From positions 1 through 64,000 of the forward strand of contig NZ_LPZN01000006.1 of the NCBI RefSeq assembly GCF_001646655.1: 64,000 nucleotides of DNA, written 5' to 3'. The position numbers were made by a program, and so were the translations under genes. The notes under the pieces are model-generated. The model did not search any database, was not told where the DNA came from, and was given only the letters and a program-made list of their open reading frames with translations. Positions 10,301 through 21,688 of this stretch are shown piece after piece; position 1 is the stretch's first letter, and each line of letters opens with the position of its first letter. Source of the DNA: Rhodococcus gordoniae. Lineage in GTDB: Bacteria > Actinomycetota > Actinomycetes > Mycobacteriales > Mycobacteriaceae.

Positions 10301-10497
10301 GCCGCAATCTCGGACTGGAGGTCTCGGACCGCATCTCGGTGCGGTTCGAAGTTCCGGCCGAGCGTGCGGAATGGGCTGCCCGCCATCGTGATCTGATCGC
10401 GGGTGAGATCCTCGCCACGACCTTCGAACTCGGTGCGGCCGAGGGCGACGCGATCGAACTCGGTGAGGGGACGCGCGCGTCGATCGTCAAGGCGTGA
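7339..10497 (+). CDS. ileS: Isoleucyl-tRNA synthetase
   Basis: Class Ia synthetase that charges tRNA-Ile with isoleucine and edits valine. The 1052-residue protein starts at GTG 7339, 8 nt after GGAGGA. The HIGH-type motif is HYGH (in [19 protein letters not shown]) and the KMSKS motif is [16 protein letters not shown]1 editing domain lies between them, and the tRNA anticodon-binding domain begins near residue 715. Length and motif style are those of the eukaryote-like IleRS2 class, as in mycobacteria, rather than the E. coli type. It is controlled by the preceding T-box. Its stop overlaps the dinB GTG by 4 nt. Confidence 0.97.
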   Translation: MTENHAAPDPTAATAGGTAGYPRVDYDLPRDSGVDFPALEERVLAQWATDGTFEASLRNRDGADDFVFYDGPPFANGLPHYGHLLTGYVKDVVPRFQTMRGKKVDRRFGWDCHGLPAELEAEKQLGITDKSQIDSMGLAEFNAYCRQSVLRYTGEWRDYVTRQARWVDFDNDYKTLDLDFMESVMWAFKSLYEKGLIYQGFRVLPYSWYEQTPLSNQETRLDDAYKMRQDPAVTVDMVLRAPGSELDGACALIWTTTPWTLPSNLAIAVHPEIEYVAVRGADAKIYLLAQDRLGHYARELGEDPEVLGRYRGADLVGLAYEPPFDFFTGRENAHQVIAADYVTTESGTGIVHLAPAFGEEDMEYCQRNGIELVQPLDPGGKFTSMVPPYEGLQVFDANPVIIKDLKAAGKLLRHETIEHSYPHSWRSGQPLIYMAVPSWFVAVTRFRDRMVELNQQITWVPEHIRDGQFGKWLEGARDWNISRNRYWGSPIPVWVSDDPEYPRVDVYGSLDELERDFGVRPTDLHRPMIDELTRPNPDDPTGKSTMRRVPEVLDCWFESGSMPFAQVHYPFENRDWFDTHYPGDFIVEYNGQTRGWFYTLHVLATALFDRPAFKCVAAHGIVLGDDGLKMSKSKGNYPDVNEVFARDGSDAMRWFLMSSPILRGGNLVVTEQGIREGVRQALLPLWNAWSFLQLYASKPGTWRTDSPNVLDRYILAKLAQTREVITEALETVDIAGACDELRTFCDALTNWYVRRSRNRFWDEDTDAIDTLHTVLEVVTRLAAPLLPMASEVVWRGLTGGRSVHLTDWPAADDLPSDPALVAAMDEVRGVCSTVLSLRKAQKLRVRLPLPEVTVATPGSAHLDPFVDLIKDEVNVKRVVTTDDVEAHGRFEVVVNARAAGPRLGKDVQKVIKAVKAGDWSQAEDGTVTAAGITLLSEEYTSRLVAAEPESTAALPGGNGLVVLDTTVTEELEAEGWAKDRIREFQDARRNLGLEVSDRISVRFEVPAERAEWAARHRDLIAGEILATTFELGAAEGDAIELGEGTRASIVKA

Positions 10498-11816
10498 CTC
10501 GTCGCTGGGTGTTGCACCTGGATCTCGACGCGTTCTTCGCGTCCGCCGAGCAGTTGACCCGGCCGACCCTGCGGGGTCGGCCGGTCCTCGTCGGGGGGCT
10601 CGGGGCCCGCGGGGTGGTCGCCGGTGCGAGTTACGAGGCCCGCGTCTACGGCGCGCGCTCGGCCATGCCGATGAGTCGGGCACGCCGACTCGTCGGACCG
10701 GCTGCGGTCGTGCTGCCTCCGCGCGGCATCCTCTACCGCGAACTGAGCGGACTCGTCTTCGACACCCTGCGCGCCCGGATCCCGATCCTCGAGACCCTCT
10801 CGCTCGACGAGGCGTTCGCCGAACCTCCCGAACTGGTGGGTGCCGACGCCGCCGAGGTCGAGTGGTTCTGTTCGGAGCTACGCGAACATGTGAGGGAGAG
10901 AACGGGTCTCGTCGCGTCCATCGGAGCGGGGTCGGGCAAGCAGATCGCGAAGATCGGATCCGGTCTCGCGAAACCGGACGGTGCACTCGTCGTGCGGCCG
11001 GAGGGCGAGCTCCCGCTGCTGCACGGCCTGCCCGTGCGCAAGTTGTGGGGGATCGGCCCGGTGGCCGAGGATCGGTTGCGGCGGCTCGGCATCGAGACGA
11101 TCGGAGATCTCGCGGCCCTGCCGGTCGCCGAGGCGGCATCGATCCTCGGCGGCACGGCCGGCCCGGGTCTGCACCGGCTCGCCAACGGGTTCGACGACCG
11201 GCCCGTCGTCGAGCGCGCCGAAGCGAAACAGGTCAGCGCCGAGACCACTTTCCCGACCGACATCGTCGCGATGTCCGGGCTGAGGCGCGCGATCGCGGCG
11301 TCCGCGTCCGCCGCGCACTCCCGGCTGCGCAAGGACGGCCGTGCCGCCCGCACGGTGGTGCTCAAGCTGCGCAAGGCCGACATGTCGGTCCTCACCAGGT
11401 CGTCGACGCTGCCCTACGCCACCGAGGACGTTCGGGTGCTCACCGCCGCGGCCCAACGTCTCGCGCTCGATCCCCTCGAGATCGGGCCCGTCCGGCTCGT
11501 CGGTGTCGGCTATGCGGGTCTGTCCGCGATCGCGCAGGACACGCTGTTCCCCGAACTCGACCGGACGGCGACCGAGGAGTCCGTGCCGGCCGAGGACGAC
11601 GAGGAGCCGGTCGCGTCGAGCGGACCGGCCACCCGCTGGACGCCCGGCGCCGACGTCCGCCATCCCGAGTTCGGGCACGGATGGGTGCAGGGCGCGGGAC
11701 ACGGCGTGGTCACCGTCCGCTTCGAGACCCGCAGCACGGGCGCGGGACCTGCGCGGACACTCGACGAGAACGATCCGGAGCTCACGGTCGCCGATCCCCT
11801 CGCGAGCCTGAACTGA
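10494..11816 (+). CDS. dinB: Y-family DNA polymerase IV (DinB/DinX) with C-terminal Tudor-like extension
   Basis: Translesion polymerase. The 440-residue protein begins [13 protein letters not shown], with the first catalytic Asp pair, and SLDEAF carries the second acidic pair. Helix-hairpin-helix and little-finger regions follow up to about residue 350. The C-terminal 60 residues ([20 protein letters not shown], then VTVRF) are not part of the polymerase. They resemble the HPxFGxG-type Tudor-like tail of UvrD/PcrA helicases, which contacts RNA polymerase. The GTG start at 10494 overlaps the ileS stop, as in the mycobacterial ileS-dinX pair. Confidence 0.92.
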   Translation: MTRRWVLHLDLDAFFASAEQLTRPTLRGRPVLVGGLGARGVVAGASYEARVYGARSAMPMSRARRLVGPAAVVLPPRGILYRELSGLVFDTLRARIPILETLSLDEAFAEPPELVGADAAEVEWFCSELREHVRERTGLVASIGAGSGKQIAKIGSGLAKPDGALVVRPEGELPLLHGLPVRKLWGIGPVAEDRLRRLGIETIGDLAALPVAEAASILGGTAGPGLHRLANGFDDRPVVERAEAKQVSAETTFPTDIVAMSGLRRAIAASASAAHSRLRKDGRAARTVVLKLRKADMSVLTRSSTLPYATEDVRVLTAAAQRLALDPLEIGPVRLVGVGYAGLSAIAQDTLFPELDRTATEESVPAEDDEEPVASSGPATRWTPGADVRHPEFGHGWVQGAGHGVVTVRFETRSTGAGPARTLDENDPELTVADPLASLN

Positions 11817-11893
11817 AACACGTTCCCGGCGTCCTCATGGTCCTCTCACTACCGCCGGGTACTCTTGCGGGCGATCCGCTGCCGGATGACCGA

Positions 11894-11913
11894 GCACGAC
11901 GAACGCGTCGTGC
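11894..11913 (+). other. Leader hairpin upstream of the Mtb12-like lipoprotein gene
   Basis: GCACGACG (11894-11901) and CGTCGTGC (11906-11913) form a perfect 8-bp stem with an AACG loop, 25 nt before the chosen TTG start. There is no U-tract, so it is unlikely to be a terminator. It could stabilise the mRNA or be a protein-binding inverted repeat. Confidence 0.4.
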
Positions 11914-11938
11914 ACGACCGAACGAGAAGGACGAGAAG

Positions 11939-12442
11939 TTGAAGCTTCGCAAGATCACCGTCGCCACTGTGGCGCTCGCCGCTGCCCTCACGATGTCCGC
12001 CTGCAGCTCGGACGACGGCGGTAGCTCCTCCGAGACCGCGAAGACCAGCACCACCACGACCGCTGCGGCTCCGGTCGCCGACTACCCGCCGGTGCCCTCG
12101 CCCGAGGAACTCAACGCCGACCTCGCGCGCGCCTTCGACCTCAACGTCCCGGCGTCCGAGAAGACCGATCTGGTCCAGGGTGCCGAAGAGGATCCCGAGC
12201 TGATCAACAAGGTGGCCCAGGCCGCCAACGACGCCGGCGTGCAGGTGAACGTCGTCGATGTGACCGACAACGAGAACGGCACCATCACCGCCGGTGTGGA
12301 GATGGCGCTCGCGGGCAGCAACCAGCCGTCCTTCGGCACGGTCGACTTCGTCGCCGAGGACGGCACCTGGAAGGTGTCCAAGGACTACGCGTGCTCCATC
12401 GTGATCAACATGGCGCAGCTGCAGTCCCCGGCCTGCGCGTGA
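11939..12442 (+). CDS. Secreted lipoprotein resembling Mtb12-family antigen
   Basis: A 167-residue predicted lipoprotein. The start is the TTG at 11939 (KLRKITVATVALAAALTMSAC), which gives a compact signal peptide with lipobox LTMSAC and lipid Cys at about residue 21. A Ser/Thr-rich linker follows, then one small domain (about 48-165) with PVPSPEELNADLARAFD and a C-terminal Cys pair. Length, layout and the ending SKDYACSIV recall the low-molecular-weight antigen Mtb12 family of mycobacteria. That assignment rests on pattern only. Transcription ends at the strong hairpin at 12468-12498. Confidence 0.7.
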   Translation: MKLRKITVATVALAAALTMSACSSDDGGSSSETAKTSTTTTAAAPVADYPPVPSPEELNADLARAFDLNVPASEKTDLVQGAEEDPELINKVAQAANDAGVQVNVVDVTDNENGTITAGVEMALAGSNQPSFGTVDFVAEDGTWKVSKDYACSIVINMAQLQSPACA

Positions 12443-12467
12443 TGTAGTACTCGTCCCGAACGACTCG

Positions 12468-12498
12468 ACGGCCGGCGCGGAACATCCGCGCCGGCCGT
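12468..12498. terminator. Bidirectional hairpin between convergent lipoprotein genes
   Basis: ACGGCCGGCGCGG (12468-12480) pairs perfectly with CCGCGCCGGCCGT (12486-12498) around an AACAT loop. It lies between genes that converge at 12442 and 12526. There is no real U-tract on either side, as is common in GC-rich actinobacteria. Confidence 0.75.
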
Positions 12499-12525
12499 CG
12501 CCGTCGTCTCCCTGCTGTTTCCGGA

Positions 12526-13482
12526 TTACCGATCCGGGACGGCCCAACCCACCCGGTCGACCTGCGACTGGGACAGCCGCGTTCCGCCATCCGGTTCGAC
12601 GTAGGTCTGATCGCCTCGCACCGTCAGCTCTCCGCCGACCGGCAGGGGGAGCGACGTGTCGACCGTCATCGACCCCTCACCGGCCATCGTGTACTGCTCG
12701 ATGTCGAGACGGCCCTGCCCGTTCGGCAGCACCCAGGTGGACTCACGCGGTGTCTGTTCGACCTTCACATCGACCGTGATGCGATCGTCCTCGCGCTCGA
12801 CGAGCGTCGCCGTCCCCACCTGGTCGAGGGTGATGCCGGCGCTCATCACCTGCTGGTGGACCTCCCACACCGCGCCCACCCCGATCGCTTCCTCCGGGAA
12901 CGACACGATGCGATAGACGGCCTGGTAGAAGGCCTGCTCGATCGCCGACCGCGCGATGTTCGCCGCATCGGGGGCAGGTTCGAGGCGCAGCGCGCTGATA
13001 GCGCCGGTCGGCCCGATCGTCAATCCTGCTCCGGAGCCTTCGGCATCGGACAGCGCCGACCCGAGCGTCCCGTCCGGCGACGTCGCCGACCCGACCGTGA
13101 TGTCGACGACGGTGCTCGGATCCTTGTCGGAGATCGCCCGCTCGACCGTGGCCGAGAGCGGAAGAGTCAACTCGGGTGTGGAGAAGTCTTGTTGCGGGTC
13201 GGCGCCGACCCGCTGGAAGACCTCGGAGCGGGTGGTCAGCACGACGTTCTGCTGCACCCCCGCCGCGGGAGCGAACCGCACCGCAGATCGGGGTTCGGCA
13301 CCCGGGTCGAGCACCGTCGTGGCCACCGCCGACACGGGCACCGTCACCTCCGTCGATGTCGCGGCCGTGACGGCGGGCGCGCCGTCCGAAGGACCACCGC
13401 AAGCGGCGACGAGAGTGGAGATGGACAGCACAGCCGCAAGGGCACACGGCCCCGAGCGGGCGAATCTGGACAGCGCAGGCAC
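12526..13482 (-). CDS. Predicted lipoprotein of unknown function
   Basis: A 318-residue protein when started at GTG 13482; longer starts would run over lspA's upstream region and lack a signal peptide. The signal peptide ([20 protein letters not shown]) ends in lipobox LVAAC. The mature part is a beta-rich domain with repeated long strands, for example [19 protein letters not shown] and [18 protein letters not shown]. This pattern is typical of envelope lipoproteins of the DUF6263 kind; I did not confirm the family. It is divergent from lspA, the enzyme that would process it. The spacing between the two starts is 67 nt. Confidence 0.75.
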   Translation of the reverse strand: MPALSRFARSGPCALAAVLSISTLVAACGGPSDGAPAVTAATSTEVTVPVSAVATTVLDPGAEPRSAVRFAPAAGVQQNVVLTTRSEVFQRVGADPQQDFSTPELTLPLSATVERAISDKDPSTVVDITVGSATSPDGTLGSALSDAEGSGAGLTIGPTGAISALRLEPAPDAANIARSAIEQAFYQAVYRIVSFPEEAIGVGAVWEVHQQVMSAGITLDQVGTATLVEREDDRITVDVKVEQTPRESTWVLPNGQGRLDIEQYTMAGEGSMTVDTSLPLPVGGELTVRGDQTYVEPDGGTRLSQSQVDRVGWAVPDR

Positions 13483-13549
13483 GACACCCAGGGTAGCCAC
13501 GACGGGAGGGGGAACCGCCGCGGTCGTCCGGGTAGGGGATGATGGAACG

Positions 13550-14170
13550 GTGACGAACGAAGCTCCCCGACCCGACCGCGACGCGGATCCGCCGGTTCCC
13601 GGTGGTGCCGACGAACCGGCGCCGTCCCCGTCCACCGGCGTCGGCAGGCGCATGCTGCGACCGCTGCTGCTCGTGGCGCTCGTCGTCTACCTCGCGGATC
13701 TGGCGACGAAGGTGCTCGCCGTCCACTACATCGACCCGGCCGACCCGATCTCCATCGTCGGCGACACGGTCACCCTGACGCTGATCCGTAATCCCGGCGC
13801 CGCGTTCTCCATGGCCACGGGCATGACCTGGCTGCTCACGCTGGTCGCGATCGCTGTCGTCGTCGGTGTCGTGAAGATCGGCCGGACCTTGAGATCGGGG
13901 TGGTGGGCGCTCGGTCTCGCCCTGGTCCTCGGGGGAGCGCTCGGCAATCTCACCGACCGTCTGTTCCGCTCGCCCGGACCGCTCCAGGGCCACGTCGTCG
14001 ACTTCGTGTCGGTCGGATGGTGGCCGGTGTTCAACGTCGCCGACTCGGCCATCGTGTGCGGAGCGATCCTGCTCGTCGCCCTGACCGTGTTCGGCATCGA
14101 ACCCGACGGCGGCGCCTCGAAGGGCCGGGACGCGGCACCGGACGAAACGAGAAAGGAATCACACCAGTGA
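13550..14170 (+). CDS. lspA: Lipoprotein signal peptidase II
   Basis: A membrane aspartyl protease that cleaves prolipoproteins after lipidation. The 206-residue protein starts at GTG 13550. It has a Pro-rich cytoplasmic N-terminus (about 1-35) and four membrane helices. The catalytic Asp motifs are NLTDRLF and [20 protein letters not shown] is the third family motif. The acidic, Lys-containing C-terminal tail is longer than in E. coli. Its stop overlaps the GTG of the RluD-type gene (GTGA), the standard lspA-rluD pair. Confidence 0.95.
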   Translation: MTNEAPRPDRDADPPVPGGADEPAPSPSTGVGRRMLRPLLLVALVVYLADLATKVLAVHYIDPADPISIVGDTVTLTLIRNPGAAFSMATGMTWLLTLVAIAVVVGVVKIGRTLRSGWWALGLALVLGGALGNLTDRLFRSPGPLQGHVVDFVSVGWWPVFNVADSAIVCGAILLVALTVFGIEPDGGASKGRDAAPDETRKESHQ

Positions 14171-15093
14171 GGGAAACCCGCGCGATGCCCGTACCCGACG
14201 GGCTCGACGGGATGCGTGTCGATGCAGGCCTCGCGCGCCTGCTCGGTCTGTCCCGGACCGTGGTCGCCACGCTCACCGAGGAGGGCGCCGTCGTGGTCGA
14301 CGGTGCGGCCGTGGGCAAGTCCGACCGATTGTCCGGCGGCTCGTGGCTCGAGGTCGAGCTACCCGAGCCGCCCCGTCCCCTGACCATCGAGGCCCAGCCC
14401 GTCGAGGGCATGGAGATCCTCTACGCCGACGACGACATCGTCGCCGTCGACAAGCCCGTGGGTGTCGCCGCCCACGCGAGCGTCGGATGGACCGGCCCGA
14501 CGGTGATCGGCGGTCTCGCCGCCGCCGGATACCGGATTTCCACGTCCGGCGCCCACGAACGGCAGGGCATCGTGCACCGGCTCGACGTGGGTACCTCCGG
14601 CGTCATGGTGGTCGCGACATCCGAACGGGCCTACACCGTCCTCAAGCGTGCCTTCAAGGAGCGCACGGTCGAGAAGCGGTACCACGCGCTCGTCCAGGGG
14701 CATCCCGACCCGAGCAGCGGTACCATCGACGCGCCCATCGGCCGGCACCGCAGCAGCGACTGGAAGTTCACGGTCACCGCCGACGGGAAACCCAGCGTGA
14801 CGCACTACGACACGATCGAGGCGTTCCAGGCCGCGAGCCTGCTCGACATCCACCTCGAAACCGGTCGCACCCATCAGATCCGCGTGCACTTCTCGGCGCT
14901 GCGTCACCCGTGCTGCGGCGACCTCACCTACGGCGCCGACCCGCGTCTCGCGGCACGTCTCGGTCTCGAACGGCAATGGCTGCATGCCTGCACACTCGGG
15001 TTCTCGCATCCCACCCGCGGACATTGGGTCGAGATCACCAGCAAGTACCCGCCGGATCTCGAACACGCACTCGCCGTGTTGCGCAGCGCCTGA
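14167..15093 (+). CDS. RluA/RluD-family pseudouridine synthase
   Basis: Makes pseudouridine in rRNA, most likely the 23S positions handled by RluD. The 308-residue protein has an N-terminal S4-like RNA-binding region (about 15-70, including [16 protein letters not shown]) and a catalytic domain. The active-site Asp lies in HRLDVGTSG. Later motifs [12 protein letters not shown] and [10 protein letters not shown] are intact. It starts at GTG 14167, overlapping lspA. The exact RNA target is inferred from the lspA-rluD gene order. Confidence 0.93.
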   Translation: MRETRAMPVPDGLDGMRVDAGLARLLGLSRTVVATLTEEGAVVVDGAAVGKSDRLSGGSWLEVELPEPPRPLTIEAQPVEGMEILYADDDIVAVDKPVGVAAHASVGWTGPTVIGGLAAAGYRISTSGAHERQGIVHRLDVGTSGVMVVATSERAYTVLKRAFKERTVEKRYHALVQGHPDPSSGTIDAPIGRHRSSDWKFTVTADGKPSVTHYDTIEAFQAASLLDIHLETGRTHQIRVHFSALRHPCCGDLTYGADPRLAARLGLERQWLHACTLGFSHPTRGHWVEITSKYPPDLEHALAVLRSA

Positions 15094-15096
15094 CCG

Positions 15097-15744
15097 ATGG
15101 GACGCGTCCTGCCCTGGGCGGCGGTCGTCGCCCTCGTGGTCGCCGTGCTCGTCGCCGGGTGGACCGCCCCGCCCCGGCCGGCCCCGGTCGGCAGCGACAC
15201 CCTCGGCCCCGACAACGGTGAAGCGGTCGCCGACTACCTGACGCGAGCCGCCGACAGTCTGACCGAGGCGGACGCGGCCGGAGCCCTCGAACACTGGGGA
15301 CTGGTGTCGTTCGCCGACACCGTGGCCGTCGACCGGGTCGTCGAACTCGCCGACGAGGTGCGGGTGGGGCAGGTGCTGCTCCGCGTCCCGCTCGATCGTG
15401 TCCAGACACCCCTCGTGCCGGTCGCGGTGCCGGAGAATCCGGAGGCCGTGCGGCGCGCCCCCTCGGTCGCCGCAGGCCGGCTGGGCCTGGTGGAGTTCGG
15501 AACGGAACGCGCCGAGCGGATCGCCGCGGTCTCCGCAGAGCGGCTCGCCGCGGGATGCGAGTGCGTCGTCGCGGTGGTCCTCCGCGGTACCGCAGCACAG
15601 TTCCGGGCCGTCGCCGACGAACCGGACGTGCGCGCCGTGGAGGTCCTGCCCGCCGACGCGGTCGCGGGACGCTTCGCGGTGACCCCGCTGCTCCCCACCC
15701 ATGTCGGGACGGTCGTGCCCGGCCCCGACGACGGGGAGGTGTGA
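15097..15744 (+). CDS. Membrane-anchored protein of unknown function
   Basis: A 215-residue protein starting 4 nt after the pseudouridine synthase stop and probably co-transcribed with it. One N-terminal helix (about 6-24, LPWAAVVALVVAVLVAGW) anchors a mostly extracytoplasmic soluble domain rich in Val, Ala, Glu and Asp. The motif ERLAAGCECVVAVVLRGTAA includes a CxC pair and the sequence ends in an acidic tail. I recognise no domain. Alternating hydrophobic strands and helices suggest an alpha/beta fold. Confidence 0.7.
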   Translation: MGRVLPWAAVVALVVAVLVAGWTAPPRPAPVGSDTLGPDNGEAVADYLTRAADSLTEADAAGALEHWGLVSFADTVAVDRVVELADEVRVGQVLLRVPLDRVQTPLVPVAVPENPEAVRRAPSVAAGRLGLVEFGTERAERIAAVSAERLAAGCECVVAVVLRGTAAQFRAVADEPDVRAVEVLPADAVAGRFAVTPLLPTHVGTVVPGPDDGEV

Positions 15745-15808
15745 TGTCACCTCGGGACGACGGTCCCTTCGGGACGACAGTGCACCGGCGACGCCGTACG
15801 GTGATCCG

Positions 15809-16750
15809 GTGACCGACTCGGGGCGACACGGCGATTCGGGACAACGGAGCCTCGTGCGCACGGGCGTGCTGTGCGGACTCGGCGCCTACGGGTTGTGGGG
15901 ACTGTTCCCCGCCTACTTCGGTCTGCTCGAACCCGCCGGCGCCGTCGAGATCCTCGCGCATCGCGTGCTGTGGACTCTCGTGCTCATGCTGGTCGTGCTC
16001 GGTGTCATGGGCCGTCTGGCCACCCTGCGCGGCCTGTCCGTCCGCACGTGGGGTCTGGTCGCCGCGGCCTCCACCGCGATCGCGATCAACTGGGGCGTGT
16101 ACATCTACGGTGTGGTCTCGGGCCGGGTGGTCGAGACGGCGCTCGGCTACTTCGTCAACCCGCTCGTCAGCGTGGTGTTCGGTGTCCTGTTCTTCCGCGA
16201 ACGACTGCGGCCGGCGCAGATCGCCGCGCTGGTGCTGGCGGTGTGTGCGGTGGTGGTGATCACCGTCGACTACGGCAGACCGCCGATCATCGCTCTGACC
16301 CTGGCGCTGTCGTTCGCGTCCTACGGAGTGATCAAGAAGATCGTGCCGCTGGACCCGCGGACATCGCTGGCGGGGGAGGGAGTCGTCGCCGCTCCGTTCG
16401 CGCTCGGATACGTGATCTTCCTCGCGGTGACAGGTACCGGAACCTTCCTCGGGCACGGGGTGGATCACACCGCCCTGCTCGTGTCGACGGGTCTGGTGAC
16501 CGCGGTGCCGCTGCTGCTCTTCGGTGCGGCCGCGCAACGGGTCCCCCTCGCGACGCTCGGCATGCTGCAGTACCTCACGCCGAGTCTGCAGATGGCATGG
16601 GGTGTATGGGTGCTCGGGGAGGACATGCCCGCCTCGCGGTGGATCGGTTTCGGGCTGATCTGGATCGCGCTGGCGGTGTACAGCACGGACGCACTCGTGC
16701 GGGCCCGTCGTCAGCGTGCCGTGGTCACCGCGGAGCCCCGCGCGGCTTAG
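15809..16750 (+). CDS. rarD: RarD/EamA-family transporter
   Basis: A ten-helix drug/metabolite transporter-superfamily protein of the RarD type. In E. coli it is associated with chloramphenicol sensitivity; its true substrate is unknown. The 313-residue protein starts at GTG 15809. The family signature [16 protein letters not shown] appears here as [15 protein letters not shown]. Two EamA repeats with the usual WGVYIY and [10 protein letters not shown] segments follow. No regulatory site is visible. dnaE1 starts 38 nt later in the same direction. Confidence 0.88.
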   Translation: MTDSGRHGDSGQRSLVRTGVLCGLGAYGLWGLFPAYFGLLEPAGAVEILAHRVLWTLVLMLVVLGVMGRLATLRGLSVRTWGLVAAASTAIAINWGVYIYGVVSGRVVETALGYFVNPLVSVVFGVLFFRERLRPAQIAALVLAVCAVVVITVDYGRPPIIALTLALSFASYGVIKKIVPLDPRTSLAGEGVVAAPFALGYVIFLAVTGTGTFLGHGVDHTALLVSTGLVTAVPLLLFGAAAQRVPLATLGMLQYLTPSLQMAWGVWVLGEDMPASRWIGFGLIWIALAVYSTDALVRARRQRAVVTAEPRAA

Positions 16751-16788
16751 ACTCGTCTCTGCCCACAGACATCCCGGGAGAGGCACGC

Positions 16789-19700
16789 GTGGCTGACTCG
16801 TTCGTTCATCTGCACACCCACACCGAGTACTCGATGCTCGACGGTGCCGCCAAGGTCGGACCGTTGTTCAAGGAGGCCGAACGGCTGGGGATGACGGCCG
16901 TCGGCATGACCGACCACGGGAACATGTACGGCGCCAGCGAGTTCTACAACGTCGCGAAGAAGTTCGGCATCAAGCCGATCATCGGCATCGAGGCGTATGT
17001 GGCGCCGGAGTCGCGGTTCTCCACCAAGCGTGTGCTGTGGGGCGACCGCAGCCAGAAGTCCGACGACGTCTCCGGCTCGGGTGCCTACACCCACATGACG
17101 ATGGTCGCCGAGAACTCGACGGGTCTGCGGAACCTGTTCAAGCTGTCCTCGCTCGCCTCGATCGAAGGTCAGCTCGGCAAGTGGGCGCGTATGGACGAAG
17201 AGCTCATCGCCCGGCACCACGAGGGCATCATCGCCACCACCGGATGCCCGTCGGGTGAGATCCAGACGCGGCTGCGCCTCGGCCACGACCGCGAGGCGCT
17301 CGAAGCCGCCGCGAAGTGGCAGGAGATCTGGGGCAAGGACAACTTCTTCCTCGAGCTGATGGATCACGGCCTGTCGATCGAGCGCCGGGTGCGTGAGGGT
17401 CTGCTCGAGATCGGCCGCAAGCTCGACATCCCGCCGCTGGTGACCAACGACTGCCACTACGTCACCAAGGATGCGGCCGCGAACCACGAGGCGTTGTTGT
17501 GCATCCAGACCGGTAAGACGCTCTCCGATCCCACCCGCTTCAAGTTCGACGGCGACGGCTACTACCTCAAGTCGGCCCAGGAGATGCGCGAGCAGTGGGA
17601 CCGCGAGGTGCCCGACGCGTGCGACAACACGTTGCTCATCGCCGAGCGCGTGCAGTCCTACGACGAGGTATGGGCCCACCGCGACCGGATGCCCGTCTTC
17701 CCGGTGCCGGAAGGGGAGACACAGGCGAGCTGGCTGCACAAGGAGGTCATGCGCGGCCTCGACCGGCGCTTCCCGGCCGGCCCGCCCCGCGAGTACGTCG
17801 AGCGCGCCGAGTACGAGATCACGGTCATCAACCAGATGGGCTTTCCGGCGTACTTCCTCGTCGTCGGCGACCTGATCAACCACGCCCGCGAGGTCGGTAT
17901 CCGCGTCGGACCCGGTCGTGGTTCGGCCGCCGGTTCGCTCGTCGCCTACGCGATGGGCATCACGAACATCGACCCGATCCCGCACGGTCTGCTGTTCGAG
18001 CGGTTCCTCAACCCCGAACGTGTGTCGATGCCCGATATCGATATCGACTTCGACGATCGCCGCCGCGGGGAGATGGTGCGCTACGCCACCGAGCGGTGGG
18101 GAAACGACAAGGTCGCCCAGGTCATCACGTTCGGCACCATCAAGACCAAGGCCGCGATCAAGGACTCCGCGCGGGTGCAGTTCGGCCAGCCCGGTTTCGC
18201 GATCGCCGACCAGATCACCAAGGCGCTGCCGCCGCCGATCATGGCCAAGGACATCCCGGTCTCGGGCATCACCGATCCGAGTCACGAGCGGTACAAGGAG
18301 GCCGCCGAGGTCCGCCAGCTGATCGAGACCAACCCGGACATCAAGAAGATCTACGACACCGCGCTCGGCCTCGAGGGCTTGATCCGCAATGCGGGCGTGC
18401 ATGCGTGCGCGGTGATCATGTCGTCCGAGCCGCTCATGGACGCGATCCCGCTGTGGAAGCGCGCGCAGGACGGCGCGATCATCACCGGCTGGGACTATCC
18501 GTCCTGCGAGGCCATCGGCCTGCTGAAGATGGACTTCCTCGGTCTGCGCAATCTCACCGTCATCGGCGACGCGATCGAGAACATCAAGGTCAATCGCGGG
18601 ATCGATCTCGATCTCGACACCCTGCCGCTGGAGGATCCGGCGACCTACGAACTGCTCGCGCGCGGCGACACGCTCGGCGTGTTCCAGCTCGACGGCAGCG
18701 CCATGCGCGACCTGCTGCGCCGCATGCAGCCCACCGGCTTCGAGGACATCGTCGCCGTGCTCGCGCTGTACCGCCCCGGCCCGATGGGCATGAACGCGCA
18801 CAACGACTACGCCGACCGGAAGAACGGGCGGCAAGAGGTCAAGCCGATCCACCCCGAGCTCGAGGAACCGCTGAAGGACATCCTCGCCGACACCTACGGC
18901 CTGATCGTCTACCAGGAGCAGATCATGCAGATCGCTCAGAAGGTGGCCGGGTACTCCCTCGGGCAGGCCGACCTGCTGCGTCGCGCGATGGGCAAGAAGA
19001 AGAAGGAGATCCTCGACGAGGCCTACGACGGCTTCGCGCAGGGCATGAAGGACAACGGCTTCTCGCAGGCGGCGATCACGGCGCTGTGGGACACCGTTCT
19101 GCCCTTCGCCGGTTACGCGTTCAACAAGTCGCACGCCGCCGGCTACGGCCTCGTGTCGTTCTGGACCGCCTACCTCAAGGCGAACTATCCGGCCGAGTAC
19201 ATGGCCGGGCTGCTCACCTCCGTCGGCGACGACAAGGACAAGGCCGCGGTCTACCTGTCCGACTGCCGCAAGATGGGCATCACCGTGCTGCCCCCGGACG
19301 TCAACGAGTCGCACACCAACTTCATGTCGGTGGGTGAGGACATCCGGTTCGGCCTCGGCGCGGTCCGCAACGTGGGCGCGAACGTAGTCGCCTCGATCAT
19401 CAAGGGACGGGAGGAGAAAGGCCGCTACACCGACTTCTCCGACTATCTCAACAAGATCGACACCGTCGCATGCTCGAAGAAGGTCACCGAATCCCTCATC
19501 AAGGCAGGAGCTTTCGACTCGCTCGAACACCCGCGTAAGGGATTGATGCTCGTCCATGCCGACGCGATCGACGCGGTGATGAGCACGAAGAAGGCCGAGG
19601 CGATCGGCCAGTTCGACCTGTTCGGCGGGGCCGACGCCGACGAGTCCGTCGCCGCGGTGTTCAACGTCCGCATCCCCGAGGAGGAATGGGATACCAAGCA

Positions 19701-20325
19701 TCTTCTCGCTCTCGAACGGGAGATGCTCGGTCTCTACGTCTCCGGGCACCCGCTCAACGGCGTCGAACACGTCCTCGCGTCCCAGGCCGACACCCAGATC
19801 CCGGCGATCCTCGAAGGCGCGCTCAAGGACGGCACCCAGGTCACCGTCGGCGGCATTCTCGCCTCCGTGAACCGCCGCATCAACAAGAACGGTCTCGCCT
19901 GGGCGTCCGCGCAGCTCGAGGACCTCACAGGTGGCATCGAGGTGCTGTTCTTCCCGCAGTCCTACGCCGTCTACGGTATGGACGTGGTGGAGGACTCGGT
20001 GGTCCTCGTCAAAGCCCGGGTGTCCATCCGCGACGACCGGATCTCCCTGATCGCCAACGATCTCGTCGTCCCCGACCTGTCGCAGATCGGGGTGGCGAAA
20101 CCGGTCTCGGTGTCCATGCCCACCCGGTTGTGCACCCCCGACAAGGTCGGTGCCCTCAAGAACGTGCTGACGCGTCATCCCGGTTCGTCCGACGTGCACG
20201 TGCGGCTCATCACCGGCAGCAAGGTCACGGTTCTCAAGCTCGACGACAGTCTGCGGGTCGAAGCGTCGTCGGCGCTCATGGGCGACCTCAAGGCGCTGCT
20301 CGGGCCGGGTTGCCTGGCTACCTAG
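16789..20325 (+). CDS. dnaE1: Replicative DNA polymerase III alpha subunit
   Basis: The main chromosomal replicase. The 1178-residue protein starts at GTG 16789, with GGGAGAGG upstream. The N-terminal PHP domain begins [15 protein letters not shown] and keeps its metal ligands, including MTDHGNMYG. In mycobacteria this domain is the proofreading exonuclease, so proofreading is likely here too. The polymerase Asp motif is [10 protein letters not shown], near residue 420. The helix-hairpin-helix, OB-fold (about 1010-1090) and clamp-binding regions follow. It is the essential DnaE1 rather than the mutagenic DnaE2, judged by length, intact PHP residues and gene order. Confidence 0.97.
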   Translation: MADSFVHLHTHTEYSMLDGAAKVGPLFKEAERLGMTAVGMTDHGNMYGASEFYNVAKKFGIKPIIGIEAYVAPESRFSTKRVLWGDRSQKSDDVSGSGAYTHMTMVAENSTGLRNLFKLSSLASIEGQLGKWARMDEELIARHHEGIIATTGCPSGEIQTRLRLGHDREALEAAAKWQEIWGKDNFFLELMDHGLSIERRVREGLLEIGRKLDIPPLVTNDCHYVTKDAAANHEALLCIQTGKTLSDPTRFKFDGDGYYLKSAQEMREQWDREVPDACDNTLLIAERVQSYDEVWAHRDRMPVFPVPEGETQASWLHKEVMRGLDRRFPAGPPREYVERAEYEITVINQMGFPAYFLVVGDLINHAREVGIRVGPGRGSAAGSLVAYAMGITNIDPIPHGLLFERFLNPERVSMPDIDIDFDDRRRGEMVRYATERWGNDKVAQVITFGTIKTKAAIKDSARVQFGQPGFAIADQITKALPPPIMAKDIPVSGITDPSHERYKEAAEVRQLIETNPDIKKIYDTALGLEGLIRNAGVHACAVIMSSEPLMDAIPLWKRAQDGAIITGWDYPSCEAIGLLKMDFLGLRNLTVIGDAIENIKVNRGIDLDLDTLPLEDPATYELLARGDTLGVFQLDGSAMRDLLRRMQPTGFEDIVAVLALYRPGPMGMNAHNDYADRKNGRQEVKPIHPELEEPLKDILADTYGLIVYQEQIMQIAQKVAGYSLGQADLLRRAMGKKKKEILDEAYDGFAQGMKDNGFSQAAITALWDTVLPFAGYAFNKSHAAGYGLVSFWTAYLKANYPAEYMAGLLTSVGDDKDKAAVYLSDCRKMGITVLPPDVNESHTNFMSVGEDIRFGLGAVRNVGANVVASIIKGREEKGRYTDFSDYLNKIDTVACSKKVTESLIKAGAFDSLEHPRKGLMLVHADAIDAVMSTKKAEAIGQFDLFGGADADESVAAVFNVRIPEEEWDTKHLLALEREMLGLYVSGHPLNGVEHVLASQADTQIPAILEGALKDGTQVTVGGILASVNRRINKNGLAWASAQLEDLTGGIEVLFFPQSYAVYGMDVVEDSVVLVKARVSIRDDRISLIANDLVVPDLSQIGVAKPVSVSMPTRLCTPDKVGALKNVLTRHPGSSDVHVRLITGSKVTVLKLDDSLRVEASSALMGDLKALLGPGCLAT

Positions 20326-20447
20326 CGGTCTCGCCGCGCGGTCCGAGCACCTCGGCCGGCCGATACGGTTCACACCGAGCACCCTGTACACCCACGCCGA
20401 ACCGTTGTCCCTTCGTAGAGTGAAAGATCTCGAGTGGGGAGAACGCC

Positions 20448-21587
20448 ATGACCGCCACAGGACCGACGATCACCCCCGCCGTGCGCGGTGGGGCGGCGGC
20501 AACGATCGGCGTGGAAGAGGAATTCGTCCTGGTCGACTTCCGTACCGGCCGTCCCCACCTGCGCAGTCTCGAGGTGATCGAGGCCGGACGCGAACTCGGC
20601 ATCGACCTCACCGTCGAGCTCTCCCGATGCCAGATCGAGACCGCCACCGCGGTGTGTACCCACCCGCAGGACCTACGCGCACAGTTGCACCGCACTCGCG
20701 CGGCCGCAGCCGATGCCGCAGCGCGCGCCGGATGCCGGCTGGTCGCGGTCGGAACACCGATTTTCGAGCCTCCGGCGGGATCGATCACCGCCACGCCGCG
20801 CTATCAGCGCATGGCACAGCACTTCGGGGGCATCGCCGACGGCGTGATCTGCGGATGTCACGTGCACATCGGTGTCGATGATCGTGACCGCGCGGTACAG
20901 CTCATCAACCATCTGCGACCGTGGCTCCCCACCCTGCTGGCGTTGACCGCGAACTCCCCGATCGCCGACGGCCGGGACACCGGCTATGCCAGCTGGCGAT
21001 ACCTGCGATGGGGGCGCTGGCCGAGCGCGGGAGTGCCCCCGCAGTGCACCTCGGCCGCGGATTACGACGCGGCGGTCGAATCGCTGCTCGCCACCGGCAC
21101 GATCCTGGACCCCCGCATGGTCTATTGGGATGCGCGGATCTCCGCTCGTCATCCGACCGTCGAGATCCGCGTCGCGGATGTACCTGCGACCGTCGAGGAA
21201 ACCGTCACGCTGGCCACCTTGGTCTATGCGCTGGCCGCCCGGGCGACAGCGGCGATCGAGCGCGGCGAGGCGGCGCCCTCGGTCGGCCGGGAGTTACTGC
21301 GCGCAGCGTGCTGGAGAGCCGCCCGGGACGGTCTGGCCGGGCGCGGCGTCGATGTTCACTCTGCGCAGCTGGTTCCGGCTGCGGAATTGATCCGCCGACT
21401 GCTCGTCCAGGCAGGGCCGGTCCTCGAGGAACTCGACGCCTATCGATCCGTGCACGACACTCTGGCATCGATCCTGGACCGCGGCAACGGCGCGATCCGG
21501 CAACGGCGCATCCGCGAGCATGGCGGCTCCTTCGCGGATGTGATCGCCGACGCGGCACGGCGCACCGTCGAGGGCTGTACGTCCTGA
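20448..21587 (+). CDS. YbdK-type carboxylate-amine ligase (glutamate--cysteine ligase 2 family)
   Basis: Belongs to the GCS2 family of ATP-dependent ligases. Members make gamma-glutamyl peptides weakly, and their true substrate is often unknown. The 379-residue protein begins [11 protein letters not shown], the family's nucleotide/glutamate motif. It continues with [33 protein letters not shown] and the C-terminal [13 protein letters not shown]. It starts at ATG 20448, with GGGGAG upstream, and stands as a monocistron. Actinobacteria use mycothiol, so a glutathione role is unlikely. Confidence 0.85.
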   Translation: MTATGPTITPAVRGGAAATIGVEEEFVLVDFRTGRPHLRSLEVIEAGRELGIDLTVELSRCQIETATAVCTHPQDLRAQLHRTRAAAADAAARAGCRLVAVGTPIFEPPAGSITATPRYQRMAQHFGGIADGVICGCHVHIGVDDRDRAVQLINHLRPWLPTLLALTANSPIADGRDTGYASWRYLRWGRWPSAGVPPQCTSAADYDAAVESLLATGTILDPRMVYWDARISARHPTVEIRVADVPATVEETVTLATLVYALAARATAAIERGEAAPSVGRELLRAACWRAARDGLAGRGVDVHSAQLVPAAELIRRLLVQAGPVLEELDAYRSVHDTLASILDRGNGAIRQRRIREHGGSFADVIADAARRTVEGCTS

Positions 21588-21688
21588 TCCACCTCGGGCG
21601 GTCGGGGATCTCGGTACTCGGGGATCCAATCGATCGGGCTGCACGAAGCCCGGCCGGACGTCACGGGTGCAGATATGGGACGGTTCGT

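Noticed and set aside
7216-11139. 1307-codon open frame antisense to ileS and dinB
   Set aside because: It mirrors the codon bias of two clearly real genes in GC-rich DNA and has no recognisable domain; antisense frames of this size are expected here.
16747-20391. 1214-codon open frame antisense to dnaE1
   Set aside because: Same reason: Val/Leu/Arg/Asp/Gly-dominated shadow frame with no motif.
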